Shown here: piece after piece, positions 33,601 to 45,485 of the stretch
How positions within the stretch are numbered: the stretch's first letter is position 1
How the letters are laid out: every line of letters starts with the position of its first letter
From: Dendrocalamus latiflorus
Lineage: Eukaryota > Streptophyta > Magnoliopsida > Poales > Poaceae
Direction: 5' to 3'
Assembly (NCBI GenBank): GCA_017311315.1
Contig: CM029642.1
Coordinates: 18,366,560 to 18,430,559, forward strand
Length of the DNA stretch: 64,000 bases
Notes under the pieces: model-generated
What the model was told of the DNA's origin: nothing
Databases searched by the model: none
What the model saw: the letters and a program-made list of their open reading frames with translations, nothing else
Translations under genes and position numbers: made by a program

Positions 33601-34174
33601 CCTTAAATTTCTCCCACCATCAACCTTGACAAATCCTTCTGCTATCTACCTACTTACTATACGATGCCTCCAAATTATATAATCTTCTGGAAACATACTT
33701 AGATATAATAAGCAAGTTCTTAACTGGACAGGAAGGTCGTTGTAACTCAAAGATAGTATCTTCTTCATTTCCTCCACATCAGAATTTTTTTCTAGTCCTG
33801 AACCAATCGAACTAAGGACTGTTACCCATTCTTCTCTTGCAAGTGATTTAGTGGTCAGCAAACTAGACATTGTGATGATTGCCACTGGTAGACCACCACA
33901 CTTTCTTATAATTTCAGTAGAAACTTCTTTCAGTTGAAGAGGGCATATGTCTTCTGAGCCAAATATTCTTCTAAAGAATAAGCTTTTTGAGTCAGCTTCA
34001 CTTAGTGGACTTAGTTCATACACAAGATCGAGGCGAGGGAAGCAACATGACTTGGCAACATTTGCAATTCTTGTCGTCACTAGTATCCTGCTACCACAGG
34101 TATTCTCAAGCAAGGCACATATCATAATCTTCCATGCTTGGGTACTCCATATGTCATCAATTACAATAAAGTAC

Positions 34175-34625
34175 CTATCAAATGAGAGGGACTTTGGTTA
34201 AATTGAATTATGTCGATTAAATACGTACATGAGATAATATGAAAAGGAAATCACATAGCTGGTAGCCAAAAGTAATGTTTCAATGTCGACCTAATTACAT
34301 AAATATTCATGGAAAAAAGCGTTAAGAGTATTTAATCATGATAGTCTAAATAAAATTATTTTTAAACTTAGATGTTCAATTCATCTCACATTATGAAGAA
34401 CTATAACTCATTGCGTAAGAATTAAGATGAGTGTTAAAATAATCAATAGTCTATTTAAAATGACTTTGCACAAGATGTCTATTAATTATGGAGATAATGT
34501 TACAAATGAATTAAGGGCATCTGATAGAAACATTGTGATAAATTTCTCTCACAGGTAAAATGCGTTAGAATACAAAACAAAAAATGAATCCTAGAATGAC
34601 TTGCAATATGAAACAGAAAGCATAC
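34175..34625 (-). other. intron 2 of NLR copy 1
   Basis: Donor AG|GTATGC at 34626/34625 and acceptor TGATAG|GTAC at 34175/34174. It splits the Arg-Tyr pair before the kinase-2 motif. The same intron is present in copy 2 (49677-49266). Confidence 0.9.
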
Positions 34626-35446
34626 CTCTTGTCCTTGAGGAAACCCCTTAGTGCATTAATAAGTTGTTCCTCATCCCCTGGTTTAGTACTTGCATAGCCT
34701 TGCATGTTGATCTGAGAGAGTATGTTCTGTAAAATCTTTCTCGTATTGGGTTTTTGGGACACTGAAACAAAAGCCTGGCAATCAAATTGTTTGCCAAGCT
34801 TTTGATATACTTGGTTAGCGAGAGTAGTTTTGCCTAATCCTCCAAACCCCACAATTGAGACCACCTTCAACTGCTCCTCCCCATTGTTCACCAACTTGAT
34901 GAGTTTATCCCTTGGAACATCAATACCGACGAGGCTGGATGCCTCAGCATAGAGGGCAGGTAGCCGAGGGTCGATCGGCACAACGTTGGTACTACCTGAG
35001 TTATCCCCCACATCAGGCTTGTATCTCTTGCGCCGATGGCTTGCCTCAATTACGCGAGCCTTGATCTCTTGAATTTGCTCTACAACCTCGTGGCGAGCTC
35101 CCAGCTTGTTCACTTTTTCGATGGAACTGAGGAAGAATCCTATGATGCCACTAGGTTTTTCCGGTTCGTGGTGTAACTGGTGCATGTACCTGTCGATAAA
35201 ATCCTCGATGTCATAGGCCATCTCCCTCACTTGGTTCCTCCACTCCTTCTGCTGTGGGTCAAGCACCTCCGTATCGACTAGTTTCTCTAAGAGAGCGTTC
35301 ATGCTGCTCAGCTCATCCTTCAGGAAGGTGATGTCGCGCTTCACACTTTTCTGCAACTTGTACTCGTCACCCAGCAGCTTGGTGAGCTTGTCAAGGAGTG
35401 AGTTCATCACCCCTGTGGCAGTGCTCACCATGATTCCATCCATCTC

Positions 35447-35665
35447 CTGCTCTGTTCTTGTGTTTGGTGGAGCTTCTGGACCAGCTTAGAACGTCATGGT
35501 GGCTTGTGGCTGCGTCACTGCGTGAGTGAAGCAGAAGTAAAAGCCAGTTGCTGCTGCCAAGGACAGTATATCAGGGTGGTTCAGATCTCTAAAGATTTCA
35601 CTTCTGAACTATGTTCATGGAAAATCAAGAAGAACAAAATTCATGCAATAGTTGTAAGTACGTAC
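35447..35665 (-). other. intron 1 of NLR copy 1
   Basis: Donor GAG|GTACGT and acceptor GAGCAG|GAGATG. It joins the 7-codon exon (MATEQQE) in phase 0 to EMDGIMVSTATG. The same signals are kept in copy 2 (50677-50499). This supports the upstream ATG as the real start, although ATG 35443 could also serve. Confidence 0.7.
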
Positions 35666-36480
35666 CTCCTGTTGTTCCGTGGCCATGGTCTCCTGTTGAT
35701 AGAATAATGGTGCAGCGAAAGATTTCTGGTGAAAGTTGTGTTGAGAAAGAAAGGAGGAAATGCAGTGTTATTGCTTGGGTGTAGGCAATAAAAATTGATA
35801 GGACTCTAAGAAAGAGCAATAATTGATAGCTGCCAATCTGAAAATGTCAAAGCTGGCAGGCAAGTCAAAGCTGATATCGCACGCCAGTGCTAGTAATTTT
35901 TTTTCATACTTAACCTCACCTCTCGTCAGGACGACCATACGTGTGCAACACAACGGAAGTCAGTAAGTTGACTGCATATTGGCCATAAGGAGATGCTAGG
36001 TATCGAGTTTGTTGCTTCGCAACAAAGGTAAGAGCATCAGGAAACAACTACAAGCTCCAACTCACTCGTACGTACAGTCACACGCCTTAATACTGTACAG
36101 CAACATTTGTTTGGTAGGCCATGGTTGTAGCTCAGGATTCCTATAGGAAATTCCTATAAAATTCTCGCGTTTCAAGAAGGCTTAACAGTGGAATTATAGA
36201 TGATATGCACCAGTTTGTGGACTATTTCCTAAGCGATAAGCCAAAGCAATAATGCTTTCCTCAATTTTAGTCCTGCCAACGAGAAGAAAAGCTTGCTCTG
36301 GACTCTGGAGTCAGTGACACAACACAATATGGCCGACCGGACGACGTGACTATTCAAGGGTGATGTTTGGGTGAATAAGTATGGTTGCGTTTGATACAAG
36401 ATTAACAAATTTTCGCGATGTCGTTGCCCAATGATGTTGCTGCAAACAGGGGTTACGCAGCTGTGGGATGGAGACTGAGC

Positions 36481-36780
36481 CTCACTCTAAATGGTTTTAA
36501 CTTTTTTATTTTTAAATTTTATTTTTTTGGTTTTTGTTTTTGCTTATTCATTTGTATTATTTCAAAAGATTTAGTAGTATTTTTTAATTTTTCTAAACTT
36601 TTTACTTTTTTATTTTCTCATAAGAAGCTTGTAATATCTAGAAACTATCTCTTAAGGACATATGTGTAATTAAAAAAATATGTGAAAGAGTTATACTTGG
36701 AATCAGATTTGATCTCATATTGTGATAAAAGAAGTTGTGGAGAAAAAAAAACCCAGACCCGTGAAGCCCTAGAACTCTTT
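36481..36780. other. AT-rich spacer, degenerate MITE-like
   Basis: T-rich sequence (TTTTTATTTTTAAATTTTAT and similar) resembling the interior of the AT-rich MITE family at 51796-52741 and 58399-58668. Termini were not found. Confidence 0.4.
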
Positions 36781-37020
36781 GGGTTTGTTTGGCGCAGCTG
36801 CGGCTTATGGCTTTTGACTAAATTTTTGAATTTTAGCTGTTTGCGACAGAGATTATGGAGAGAGATATACTCACTTGCGATTTTAGTTAATATAGATGTT
36901 AAACTTTTAACATGTAGTATAATTAACTTGTAGACTCCATCTTAAAAAATACCCTATTTGAAAGTTAGATAGTATAATAAAATTTAAAAACCGCTAGTTT
37001 CGGTCGAAAATAACAGGCCC
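36781..37020 (-). mobile_element. MITE, family 1, reversed copy
   Basis: Starts GGGTTTGTTTGGCGCAGC and ends AACAGGCCC, with TTT on both sides. The interior resembles the reverse complement of the family-1 MITE (AGAGATATACTCAC; TGTAGACTCCATCTTAAAA). Confidence 0.6.
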
Positions 37021-37096
37021 TTTGCCTATTCTCCTTTCGCCGGGGGCACCGCCATATGTCAATCGCCAAAATTTCGCGCCGTTGCAATCGCCATTA

Positions 37097-37414
37097 GAGC
37101 AAGTTTAATAGTATAGATAGCTGCTACCTCTAATACATTTCCATGTCATCAAAAGATAATGATGCATCTAACTCATACAATAAGCTGGCTATAAGTTGTC
37201 TCCACAAGAGCACTAAATCATTTAATACATGCATGGGTGTAGCAGTTAGTCCTATGGGTACATGTATAGATAACGCCTCTTTTCCTGTGCTATAGCCCGA
37301 CTCTTGCATAGGAGCCGGCTTGGCTCTCTCTCTCCTTTTCTCTCCCTTCCACGTTGAACTATGCTGACATGGATTCCTTTGTAGCTAGCACAATCAGCCT
37401 TATTAAACTTGCTC
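37097..37414 (-). mobile_element. Tourist-like MITE (TIR GAGCAAGTTTAATA), copy 2
   Basis: 318 bp, flanked by TTA at 37094-37096 and 37415-37417. It is the reverse complement of the family member at 16620-16963, with shared internal words such as CCATGTCATCAAAAGATAAT. Confidence 0.87.
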
Positions 37415-37417
37415 TTA

Positions 37418-37640
37418 GCCACTTCCCCATCGCCAACAGATATCTATCACGTCGCCATCCATTCCCCAGGCGCCATCCATCACGCGCCGCGTCGCCAGCA
37501 ATTTCGCTGCGGTTGTTCACTCGCGCAAGAACACCATCGTGCCACGCGCCGGCGCGCGGCGCCTTCGCCCAGCACTAGCCGCTGCGCTGTCGGCCCTTCA
37601 TTGCCTGCGCGCTGCTCTCGTTACGTGCCAAGGCCACCTG
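37418..37640. other. GC-rich patch, no supportable gene
   Basis: Short GC-rich stretch with overlapping 74-79-codon frames rich in Arg, Pro and His and no domain. It may be the fringe of a retroelement. Confidence 0.35.
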
Positions 37641-39479
37641 CCGACTAGTTAAGTGGAGCTGAGGCTTGCATGGATGTATGCATGCGAACCAGCGCTCCCC
37701 CGTACACATGCTGGAGCCACGTTGCTACGGATCAACAGTGCGCATTGTTAGAGAGAGAGGCAGCTGCAGGGCGCGATCTAGAGAGATAAAGTGCAGCGTC
37801 AAGGAGAAAGAAAAAATTAAAAAAAAATTTGGAAGGGAGGAATCGTAACTTATTAAAGTTTCTAGAGAATCGTATAAGTAGGTTAGAAGTTATGAATTTT
37901 GAGAGACTATTGTTCAGTATCAGGTTGCTATTGGACGCAGTTGTGGAAAAATATTAATTTGACTAATTTAATGCTAGAATTAAATTTTAGAAATAGCTAG
38001 GAAGTGGTAGATAATTTTCTGTAGGTTTTGAAAATATCATTGTTTAATATATTTGCACATATAGATTAAAAGGTGTAAAATTATTAAATCTGTTGTCCAG
38101 AAGATGGCAGATCTGTCTTCTAGGTTAAAAACGGGCATTTAGATTATTTAATATGAAAATTTGGCCATCTAAGTAAACGTAGGGAATTTTGTATAGATTC
38201 TAGAACTAATATGTTTTGCTATTTTATGATGTGAATTTTGTATAGATTCTAGAACTAATATGTTTTGCTATTTTATGATGTGAGAATTGAGAGTTATGGT
38301 ATTTTTAGCACAGGGACAACAAGAGGGACTATCTGGTAAAGGGGAAAATGGTAGATTTGGGAAGCGCGTATGAGCAGTGAAGATTAAGTGTTGTCTTGTA
38401 TTATTATAGCTGGTATTGAAATTGAGTATTTAATGTCGGAGGAGTAGTTTCAGGTGTGTTGTCACCTTCAAATCATTCTGGTCGTCGCAATTAAGAAAAG
38501 TGTATGGTAGAATGATATTCAAGTGTTTGAACTTGTTGTTTGTTTAATAAATTACTTGCCATGATGATTCATATGATGTACTTGTTCTTAAATTGATCAT
38601 ATATGTTCATGGTTACAATGATAATTATGTCAATTGATCAATGTTGTTGATTAACTATTGAAAAGAGATAATTATTGCATTGCATGTGAGCATCAGTGTT
38701 GCAAAGACCTACCAGGTAGGCAATCTATGTGAGTGGAGGTGAGACCCTATATAAAAAAGGGCATAGTGAGAGTTCATGTTGTAAAGACATACTTCGATAG
38801 GCACTCTACGGGATTGGAGATGAGACTCTGTATTAAAAAGGACAGTGCAAGGGTGTGTCATCAACGGGTGAACACTCAGTTATATTGGTATATGCAGAAG
38901 AGGAGCTGAGTTGTAAGTGTTGCATTCACGAAAAAGATAATTGGAAAAGAAGAGGCATATGTGTGAAACTCAATGAATCAAGCATGTGATAAAGAGATAA
39001 TGGTGAATTAAGATGAAATTGATAAAATGATGCTTACCTTATTTATTATTCTACTTTGTACTTGTTGAGTTGTGGACTCATCCTTGCTTATTTGATATTT
39101 TAGGTGAACGTTGAACGCAACATGCATGGGGGATGTAGGACATGGTTTGTTGCACTTTATAACTCTTCGGTCAAGAACAATTTAGTATCATTCATTGTAA
39201 TAACAGGATAATTTGTGGTTTTCCTCTGTTCCTTATGGTTCATAATATTGCTAGATGATGCATTCTTTAGTTTAGACTTATTTATGATGCTTTTGGGAAT
39301 TCTTTGGTTTGTATTAAGTTAAATTTATGTTCTATCATATTGCTAAAATTTATATTTAATTACATGTGGAATGTTGATCCTTGATAACTAATGTCATTAA
39401 TACTTGCTTGTTAGTTTAAATTGATAACGATAATGGTTGTAGGTAATATCTTAGACTTTTGCTAATCTGGGGTGTTACA
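37641..39479 (+). mobile_element. probable 3' part of a long LTR (ends GGGGTGTTACA)
   Basis: AT-rich sequence ending CTGGGGTGTTACA, the expected 3' end of an LTR that starts TGTAACACCCC. It contains paired repeats (ACCAGGTAGGCAATCTATG and CTTCGATAGGCACTCTACG, with GAGATGAGACTCT relatives) and a perfect tandem duplication. No ORF. The left boundary is uncertain. Confidence 0.5.
38184..38281. repeat. perfect 49-bp tandem duplication
   Basis: The 49-bp unit beginning GAATTTTGTATAGATTCTAG occurs twice back to back (38184-38232 and 38233-38281) without a mismatch. It is much younger than the surrounding decayed LTR. Confidence 0.92.
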
Positions 39480-39489
39480 AAGCTAATAG

Positions 39490-41165
39490 CCGCTACCTTA
39501 CTTTTGCAGTCACAATACACACAAACAAAGCCATAAACCCTAGCTTATAAGCCATTTGGAACAAAGTATCAACTTGACTAACCACACAAATGGTGCCTCA
39601 CAAAATTTCCCTAAGTCCTCACAAATTCTTCACTACAGTAGCTACAAAATTATGAAGATCAGAATTAAAGCAACAACATTAAAAACACAAGAGAGGCGGC
39701 TTTCAGCACCTCACCGATCTGACCGCCACAGTGGGTGCAGTCTGACCGGTGGGCGGTCTAACCGCTATGCACCCGATGGTCTGACTAGATTAGCAATGGT
39801 GGTTTGATCGTGGCCAGTTTGACTAGGCCAAGGAGCAGTCTGCCCCTCACCTATTTCCAGAACAGAAAATCAACCCAAGTCAAGACCAAGAACGGTACAA
39901 CTCCCAAAACCTTCAACCAAAGATTCGAAGCAAAAATCTCAGACCATCAAACATCAAGATGGGATCAAATTCAAGAAAAACCGGGCAATTTCAAAATCTT
40001 GCAAGACTTGATGCCTAGATAGATGGGATATGATCTCTATGAGTCATCTATATCACTTATATATCTTTGGCACACAAGATCAAGAAGGGGAGAGAAGGGA
40101 TCAAAACCAATAAAAATAGAGTAAATTAACCAAAACAAGAAATCATCATGATTGATGAATAAAGTTGATCTATTGTTACTTGATGATGAAGGTTTTACAA
40201 CCACTTCATATGAAGAACAAGAGAGCACATCACAACACTCACTCTTCTCTAACCCTAATCCATTAAATAGATGAGGTAACCAGCCCACATCTAATCTAAT
40301 GGATACTACCTATTAGAATATTTCAGAAACCGATTTTACTCACACACTTAACCCATGCACGCTTTTCAAAGCACATGAGTTCAAATCCGCTAAGTCGAGA
40401 ACTTTGATCAACTTGACCTCCTCAGCGTTTCCTTGACCTAAACCGATCTCTCAAGCATCACGATTTTGATCCACATGGTTTCTGGTATTTGGCCTCCTTA
40501 CCAAAATACTATTCCTTGACCCAGTCACTTTCATAGCGTGCAACTAATCACCATACTTATCACGTGTAGGTGCATCAATAGTTTACCACACATCGGTATG
40601 TCTGTTCCATTCTGGTTACACCGGACCACTCCTCACTTAGACCGACAAGCCAGTTGGTAAAACCATTGTTCGAACCTTTCCTTCAATATTTCCTGCCTTC
40701 CTCGTGCGCTGCTTAAGCACAACCATCTCATCTGGCATCCTTAAGCATTATGGGCCTTGGCTCCTCCATGAGCTAGCTCTAATTCTCGCCGTTGACCATG
40801 GTTGACTCAAAACTTTTCTGCACATTCAAAGATAAAGAAATTATTTTCAGACATAAGTTCTTCACAATAATTCACATTAGTCAAAACATACTTCATTCAA
40901 CATAAATGCAGTGACCAAACATAATTCAATTTAACCAAGACCTATTTCCCAAAATAACCTTTCAGATCCGTCATACCACCCAGCGATCTGGCCGAGCGGT
41001 CGGCCAGTCTAACCACCAATGCCCAGCGGTCTAAACGGTTTCCCTGACAGAAACATCTGAAAAATGCAAACTATGTAAAATTCAAATTCCAACTCCATAA
41101 ATTTGACAATGGTTCATTACACAATATCCTGAACCTTCTTACATAATTCGTCATATGTGTTGACT
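39490..41165. mobile_element. retroelement fragment with GGTCAGACCGG-type motifs
   Basis: Non-coding sequence with repeated TCTGACCG/GGTCTAACCG motifs (39715-39790, 40970-41040). Its right end is shared with 30395-30665. A minus-strand stretch around 40200-40330 resembles LTR U5 sequence (TTAGGGTTAGAGAAGAGTGA). No coding domain. Confidence 0.45.
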
Positions 41166-41169
41166 ATCC

Positions 41170-41425
41170 CTTGACAAATGTTGTTAAGCAATACCTGTAA
41201 TTCCACGTACGTGCATATGTATCAAACAGAATGAAATTTAAACTTTTTATATAGACTAGTTGTAACAGAACATATTTCTGTTCAAGTTTCTAATATGTCT
41301 TCATTACATCAAACAAATGCCAGAAGAATACAGAAGCCTTCGAAATGGAACTCAGATACTAAAGTTTAGAGTAAAAGATTGATCATCACTCTATTTGCAT
41401 AAAGAGGCAGCTGGCGGATTACATT
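41170..41425. repeat. relic of the NLR-block 3' flank
   Basis: CAAGTTTCTAATATGT, GAAATGGAACTCAGA and AGATTGATCATCACTC align with the 3' flanks of both NLR blocks (31178-31330 and 46148-46290). It is a third, degenerate copy cut off by the copia fragment that follows. Confidence 0.65.
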
Positions 41426-41459
41426 CAACACAGAATAAAGTTCATACAGAGAACTTCCC

Positions 41460-42112
41460 TTTTTCTTCATTATAGGCTTCCACACCTTGTAGCTCCCAGC
41501 ATTGGCATCACGGCCAACGGAGCTCCCAGATGGCTATGCGATAAAGTTCATACAGAGAACTTCATCATGAGCCTCTGCAACCTGCATAATATCAATCAAT
41601 TCAATGTACTCCTTGTAGCCGTCTTGACGATAGTTACGTGCAAACTGCACTGCATTGGGGTGGAAGGTGAAGGTCTTCTCAATCTTCTGCTTATCTGTGA
41701 CCTGCCTACCACAAAGTTAAAGATTGGTACAAATTCTGTGCAGAGTAGAGTTGTACTCCCCGACCATTTTGAAATCGACAAACCTCATCCGAATACACTC
41801 TTACTCTGCCTGAGGAAGAATGGTGTGCTTCACTTTCTCGAATTGCTTCTTAAGTGCAGTTCATAATGCTAGCGCGCTCTTCTCTGCCATGTACTAATTC
41901 TTGAGAGTGAGACAGAGGTGGTGCCTGAGGAAGTGAAGTGCCTGATCATTCCTATTAGGTGTGGGTTTGGCATCATGTGGTGAACCAATCCCAATAGCAG
42001 TGCAGAGCTTCCTGGCTCCAAGTACGATCTCGACATCAGATGTCCAAGTCAAGTAACTTTGGCCATGTTGGGCCAGTTCCTCGAACTCCCAGTTCGTGAT
42101 GCCTGTCATCTA
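41460..42112 (-). pseudogene. copia gag relic (UBN2-like)
   Basis: Translation on minus gives MTGITNWEFEELAQHGQSYL and TWTSDVEIVLGA, then NDQALHFLRHHLCLTLKN, a classic copia gag/UBN2 start. After a stop near 41894 the homology continues in other frames to about 41460. Several stops and frameshifts are present. Confidence 0.8.
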
Positions 42113-42579
42113 CATGTGCATAAAAAGAATGTATAAATTTACTGTAGGTAAATGTGCATAAAATAAATTGGACAATGGTACAAAAGGATTCTTGTAATGT
42201 TTCAGAATTTTCTATGCATTTTCTATAATTTTACTATTGATTTTAGTGATTAAAGGTAATTTAAAAATTACGATTAATCAAACAGTAAATAAATATAGAA
42301 AACATAGAAAGTAATAATAAAATTGCTAAACATGCTTCAAATGCAAAAAAAAATTAAAATTTGAATTTTCCAGGACCTTTTATGTTGGAATCTGAATGTT
42401 CAGTGAATTCTGTAATTTTTGAGGGCTTATCTGCTAATTTTTAGTTCTGAAAAAAAATTGTAGCGTAATGTTCTAATATTTTGGGGCTTATTTGCAAAAT
42501 CTGGGACCTGTCTGAATGTTTTGAGGACCCTCTCGTAATTTCCAGAATTCGAAGGGCCTTTTGCAAAATTTCGGGTGCC

Positions 42580-43450
42580 AGCCTGCCCCCCTCTTTTTTG
42601 CTTTTTCTTTCTTTGGCCCAACCCAGCCATGGCCCACGGCCGGCTAACTAAAAAAAGGTGGGGAGGGGTAGGGAAAACCCTATCCCTGTTCACACATGAC
42701 GGCGACGTCGCATTCGGCTGGGGCTTGTGCTGGAGCGGTAGCGCGGGAGGCCGTGGCTCGTGCAGTAGCAGCGGCACAGGCGGGCGGTGGATCGGGTGTC
42801 GGCACGTGTGGCCAGCGACTCGTGCGGCGCATGCAGACAGTGCTTGTGCAGGAGCGTGAGGCAGCGATGGCTCGAGGATGAATGGCGACGGGCATGCCAG
42901 GAGCCGGCGGCCCATGCGAGGTGTGACTCGACGGCGGCTGAGTAGTCGGCGGCGGTGGCTCACCGAGCGGCAGCGCTGCTCCATGCCGAGTGGAGCCAGT
43001 GGTGCGCACGAGGCGGCGACCGATGCGGGGTTGGTTGCGGCTAGGGAGCCACTGGCGGCCCGTGGGGGGGCACGCGATGTGGCGAGGCATGCCATGCAGG
43101 CGAGCGGCAGCTGAGCCAGAGATGACGCGTGTGAGGCTGAGCGGCAGCGGCGTGTGCGGGTGGCGCCCGGGAGAGGTGACACATGGGAGCGGCGGCGCAT
43201 GCGGGCGCGATGGCTCGGATGCACTCGGGAGCGGTGGCGGCGGTGCTATCCAGCGGTGGCTTTGAGCTAGTGGCGCATGGGAGCGGCGGCGCTCGGGCGG
43301 GAGCGGCGCTATGCTGCGGCCGGCTACTCGTGTGGCGGAGATGGCTCTAGATCGGTGGCGGCATGGCTCCATGCCGGCGGTGGCCGAACGGTGGTATGAC
43401 GGCTGGTGGTGCAGTCGCATTTGGGCGACGCGCACTGGCGGCCCGATGGC
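42580..43450. other. GC-rich block inside the copia leader
   Basis: About 870 bp of very GC-rich, GCGGC/GGCGG-type sequence with long overlapping ORFs on both strands (up to 265 codons on minus). Translations are Arg/Ala/Pro/His-rich with no domain, as GC-rich DNA produces by chance. It could be a captured GC-rich gene segment. I do not annotate a protein. Confidence 0.4.
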
Positions 43451-43721
43451 CGATGATGCGTATGCAATTTTTTCTTTTCAATCTGCAGTGCAATCAACAT
43501 CTACTCTTTCATGCAATCTACCGATCGCTACCGATCGATATTGTGCCAGCGACTTCAAGTCTGCTCGCGGTAGATTAGAGCGGATTTGCACCGTAGAAAT
43601 TAATCTAGAAAGCGAAAATTTTGCTGAATTTAAAGCGATATAGATAGCAATACACAATTCAATCTACAAGTGCTCGACGATTACCTTTGATCCACCAGAG
43701 CAATTCGTGCTGATAACGTGT

Positions 43722-43962
43722 TGAGGAATCGTTGCTGGTGAGTCCAGTCCGATCGATTCCTATTATGCAAAGAAACAGATCAAAACACAAGATAATGTAA
43801 TACAATAATAGATTGAATACAACAGATGAGGGGGAATTGTTTTCTTTTTTACTTTCTTCTCACAAGGTACAAGATATGACAATGAGGACCCCCTATTTAT
43901 AGACTAATAGGGAGGGTCCCCACCAATGGGCTGGGCTTATAGACCCGGACCAGGTTTCCCAA
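43722..43962 (-). repeat. 5' LTR of the copia fragment
   Basis: Reading minus, it starts TGTTGGGAAACCTGGTCC, has a TATA-like TATAAATAGGG (about 43899-43909) and ends CCTCAACA. The next bases, CGTTATCAGCACG, look like the primer-binding site. About 240 bp. Confidence 0.75.
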
Positions 43963-45482
43963 CATGTCGAACCTAAAAATTTACATCTTCTATCAAGGAA
44001 ATCAGAAGTGTGTTCCAGTGGGCCGACCAGGATGTTCAGTTTAGCAATTGGTTGTGAGTGCATTTTTGTACGGGGTAAAATAGGCTATAGAACACTGTAA
44101 TTTTGTGACATTTTTTTATAGAACATTGAAAAATCGTGTCTTTGCTGAAACATATTGTAAAACGTAGATCTTTACTTCGTGTCAGTTATAATATCATTTT
44201 TGGCTGTGTCAGAAAAATGTCATGCAGTTAATTTCAGTGTCCACGGACATGCAAATTGAGGACACAATTAGCAAACATGGATCGTATGCAGAAGTTGGCG
44301 ATGTGTAATGATCCCTGGGACTTTGCCATTGAGAAAAGCTTCTCTAGGGACAGAACGTGGCCGGCCGGACGAATATCATGTGACGATGAGTTCTGTGTGA
44401 TGATTAACTCTTTAACTAATCAGCCACCCATGGTAGAATTGTAGCGCTTAGGAACGGTCAATCCGAAGTTTCGCGCGCGGTGCTGCTATTAAAGAAAGGC
44501 GACGCAGGTGTGGAACCAAGACTTGGGCAACCACGCGATAAGCCTAAAACAAGACGAACGCGCATTATTGGACTTGAGTAACGACTTGCTAGCTAGTTGG
44601 TGTTGTTGGCCAAGGATGCTAGGGAAGAAAGTGATGCACGCACGCACGCACTGGTTCCAACAGAAAGGCCGGGTGAGAAAATTTGTCGAACAGGTTACGG
44701 GCGTGATCAGAACGCGCCAACAAACAAAGATCTGCGCTAGGTTCTTGTTCCCCGGAGCAGAAAATCGCCAAATCCAAGCCACTTATTCACCATTTCACCG
44801 GAAAACACGCACCAAAAGGCTTTTCTTGCCAAATGATTTGGTGGTTCATGCGGTGTGCTTCCAGCCTTTCAGGGTATCATATCATCCAGCGCCAAAAGGA
44901 AAAGGAAAACAGGGAGGGGTATGAATGTATGATCAAACGGGGTTCACATCTAGCACGCGGTGATTCGAATGCAAGTATATTTCGTGCAGAGCAAAGATCA
45001 AATATATGACTCACATTTCAATTCTTGCTTCTGGTCTCGCTGGTCTTGCAGCGTCGAAGTGGGAAGAAGGAAAGAAATGGTCAGACTGAGAGAAGAAAAG
45101 GAAGAGGGGAAGACAGTCAGTGGGCCAGCCCAAGAGCTCGTGCCCTTGGTACCTGTCTTTCCGGCTACCATCTCCACCACATCTTCTTCTTAGTTTGTCT
45201 CTCTCTCTCGCTCGCTCTCCCTCCCTCTCTCTCATGCAACGGCTGACAGGGGGCTCAACGTGCCCACCAGATATAGGGGAGGTTTGGGAGGCGGTGGTTC
45301 GGCAGCGGAGGGTGTTGGTGGTGGCAGAGAGCGGTGTGTGGCGACGGAGGGAGGCACAGCAAGGCAACATTGCGCTGAGTGTTAAGTTGAACGGGTGGTG
45401 GTGAGGGAGAGAGGAAGACGGCGATGTGGCGTGGCGGTGAGGTCACCGTTGGTGGTGAAGGAGGGGTGGGGGGACTGAGTAT
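43963..45482. other. no supportable gene
   Basis: Mixed sequence with several ORFs of 60-138 codons and no recognisable domain. A CT-rich run (CTCTCTCTCTCGCTCGCTCT region, 45199-45235) lies next to a GC-rich patch. This resembles 5' gene sequence, but no exon could be defended. Confidence 0.4.
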
Positions 45483-45485
45483 TAA

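Larger units (their letters stand above)
32185..35686 (-). pseudogene. CC-NB-LRR resistance-like gene, copy 1 (one nonsense codon)
   Basis: CNL proteins are intracellular immune receptors. Exons 35686-35666, 35446-34626 and 34174-32185 join in frame to 943 codons. Exon 1 encodes MATEQQE. The CC domain has an EDVID-like YDIEDFIDRY. The NB-ARC has P-loop GFGGLGKTTLA, kinase-2 YFIVIDDIW, RNBS-B GSRILVTTRI, GLPL-type CGGLPVAI, RNBS-D LYLSMFPEDY and MHD-type RVHDMILDL. About ten leucine-rich repeats follow (LPEQIGELQHLETLDLHGTD). Codon 457 is TAG at 33648-33646 where the paralogue has TGG (Trp), just after RHRIVSR. Otherwise the frame is clean, so it is a recent pseudogene or makes a truncated CC-NB protein. 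Confidence 0.92.
30868..36480. repeat. NLR segmental duplication, copy 1
   Basis: Collinear with 45889-54372 once the 51227-53859 retroelement is removed. The left edge is GATTATGTTCTC; the right edge runs through the shared TGGTTGC(G/A)TTTGATAC-type sequence to about 36480. It contains the NLR gene, its 5'UTR exon and ~1.3 kb of 3' flank. Confidence 0.88.
41440..43962 (-). mobile_element. truncated Ty1/copia retrotransposon
   Basis: On minus, an LTR (43962-43722) is followed by a primer-binding-like CGTTATCAGCACG, a long leader and a gag relic, then breaks off near 41440. Pol and the second LTR are missing. The ~1.6-kb leader contains a strikingly GC-rich block (42580-43450) that may be captured host DNA. 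Confidence 0.75.

Noticed and set aside
42427..43435. Long overlapping ORFs on minus (251-265 codons) in GC-rich sequence
   Set aside because: Arg/Ala/Pro/His-rich translations in several frames at once, no domain, inside a copia leader; expected from GC-rich DNA with few stops.
45011..45446. ORFs in a CT/GC-rich patch
   Set aside because: Repeat-driven composition (CTCT runs) with no recognisable protein.
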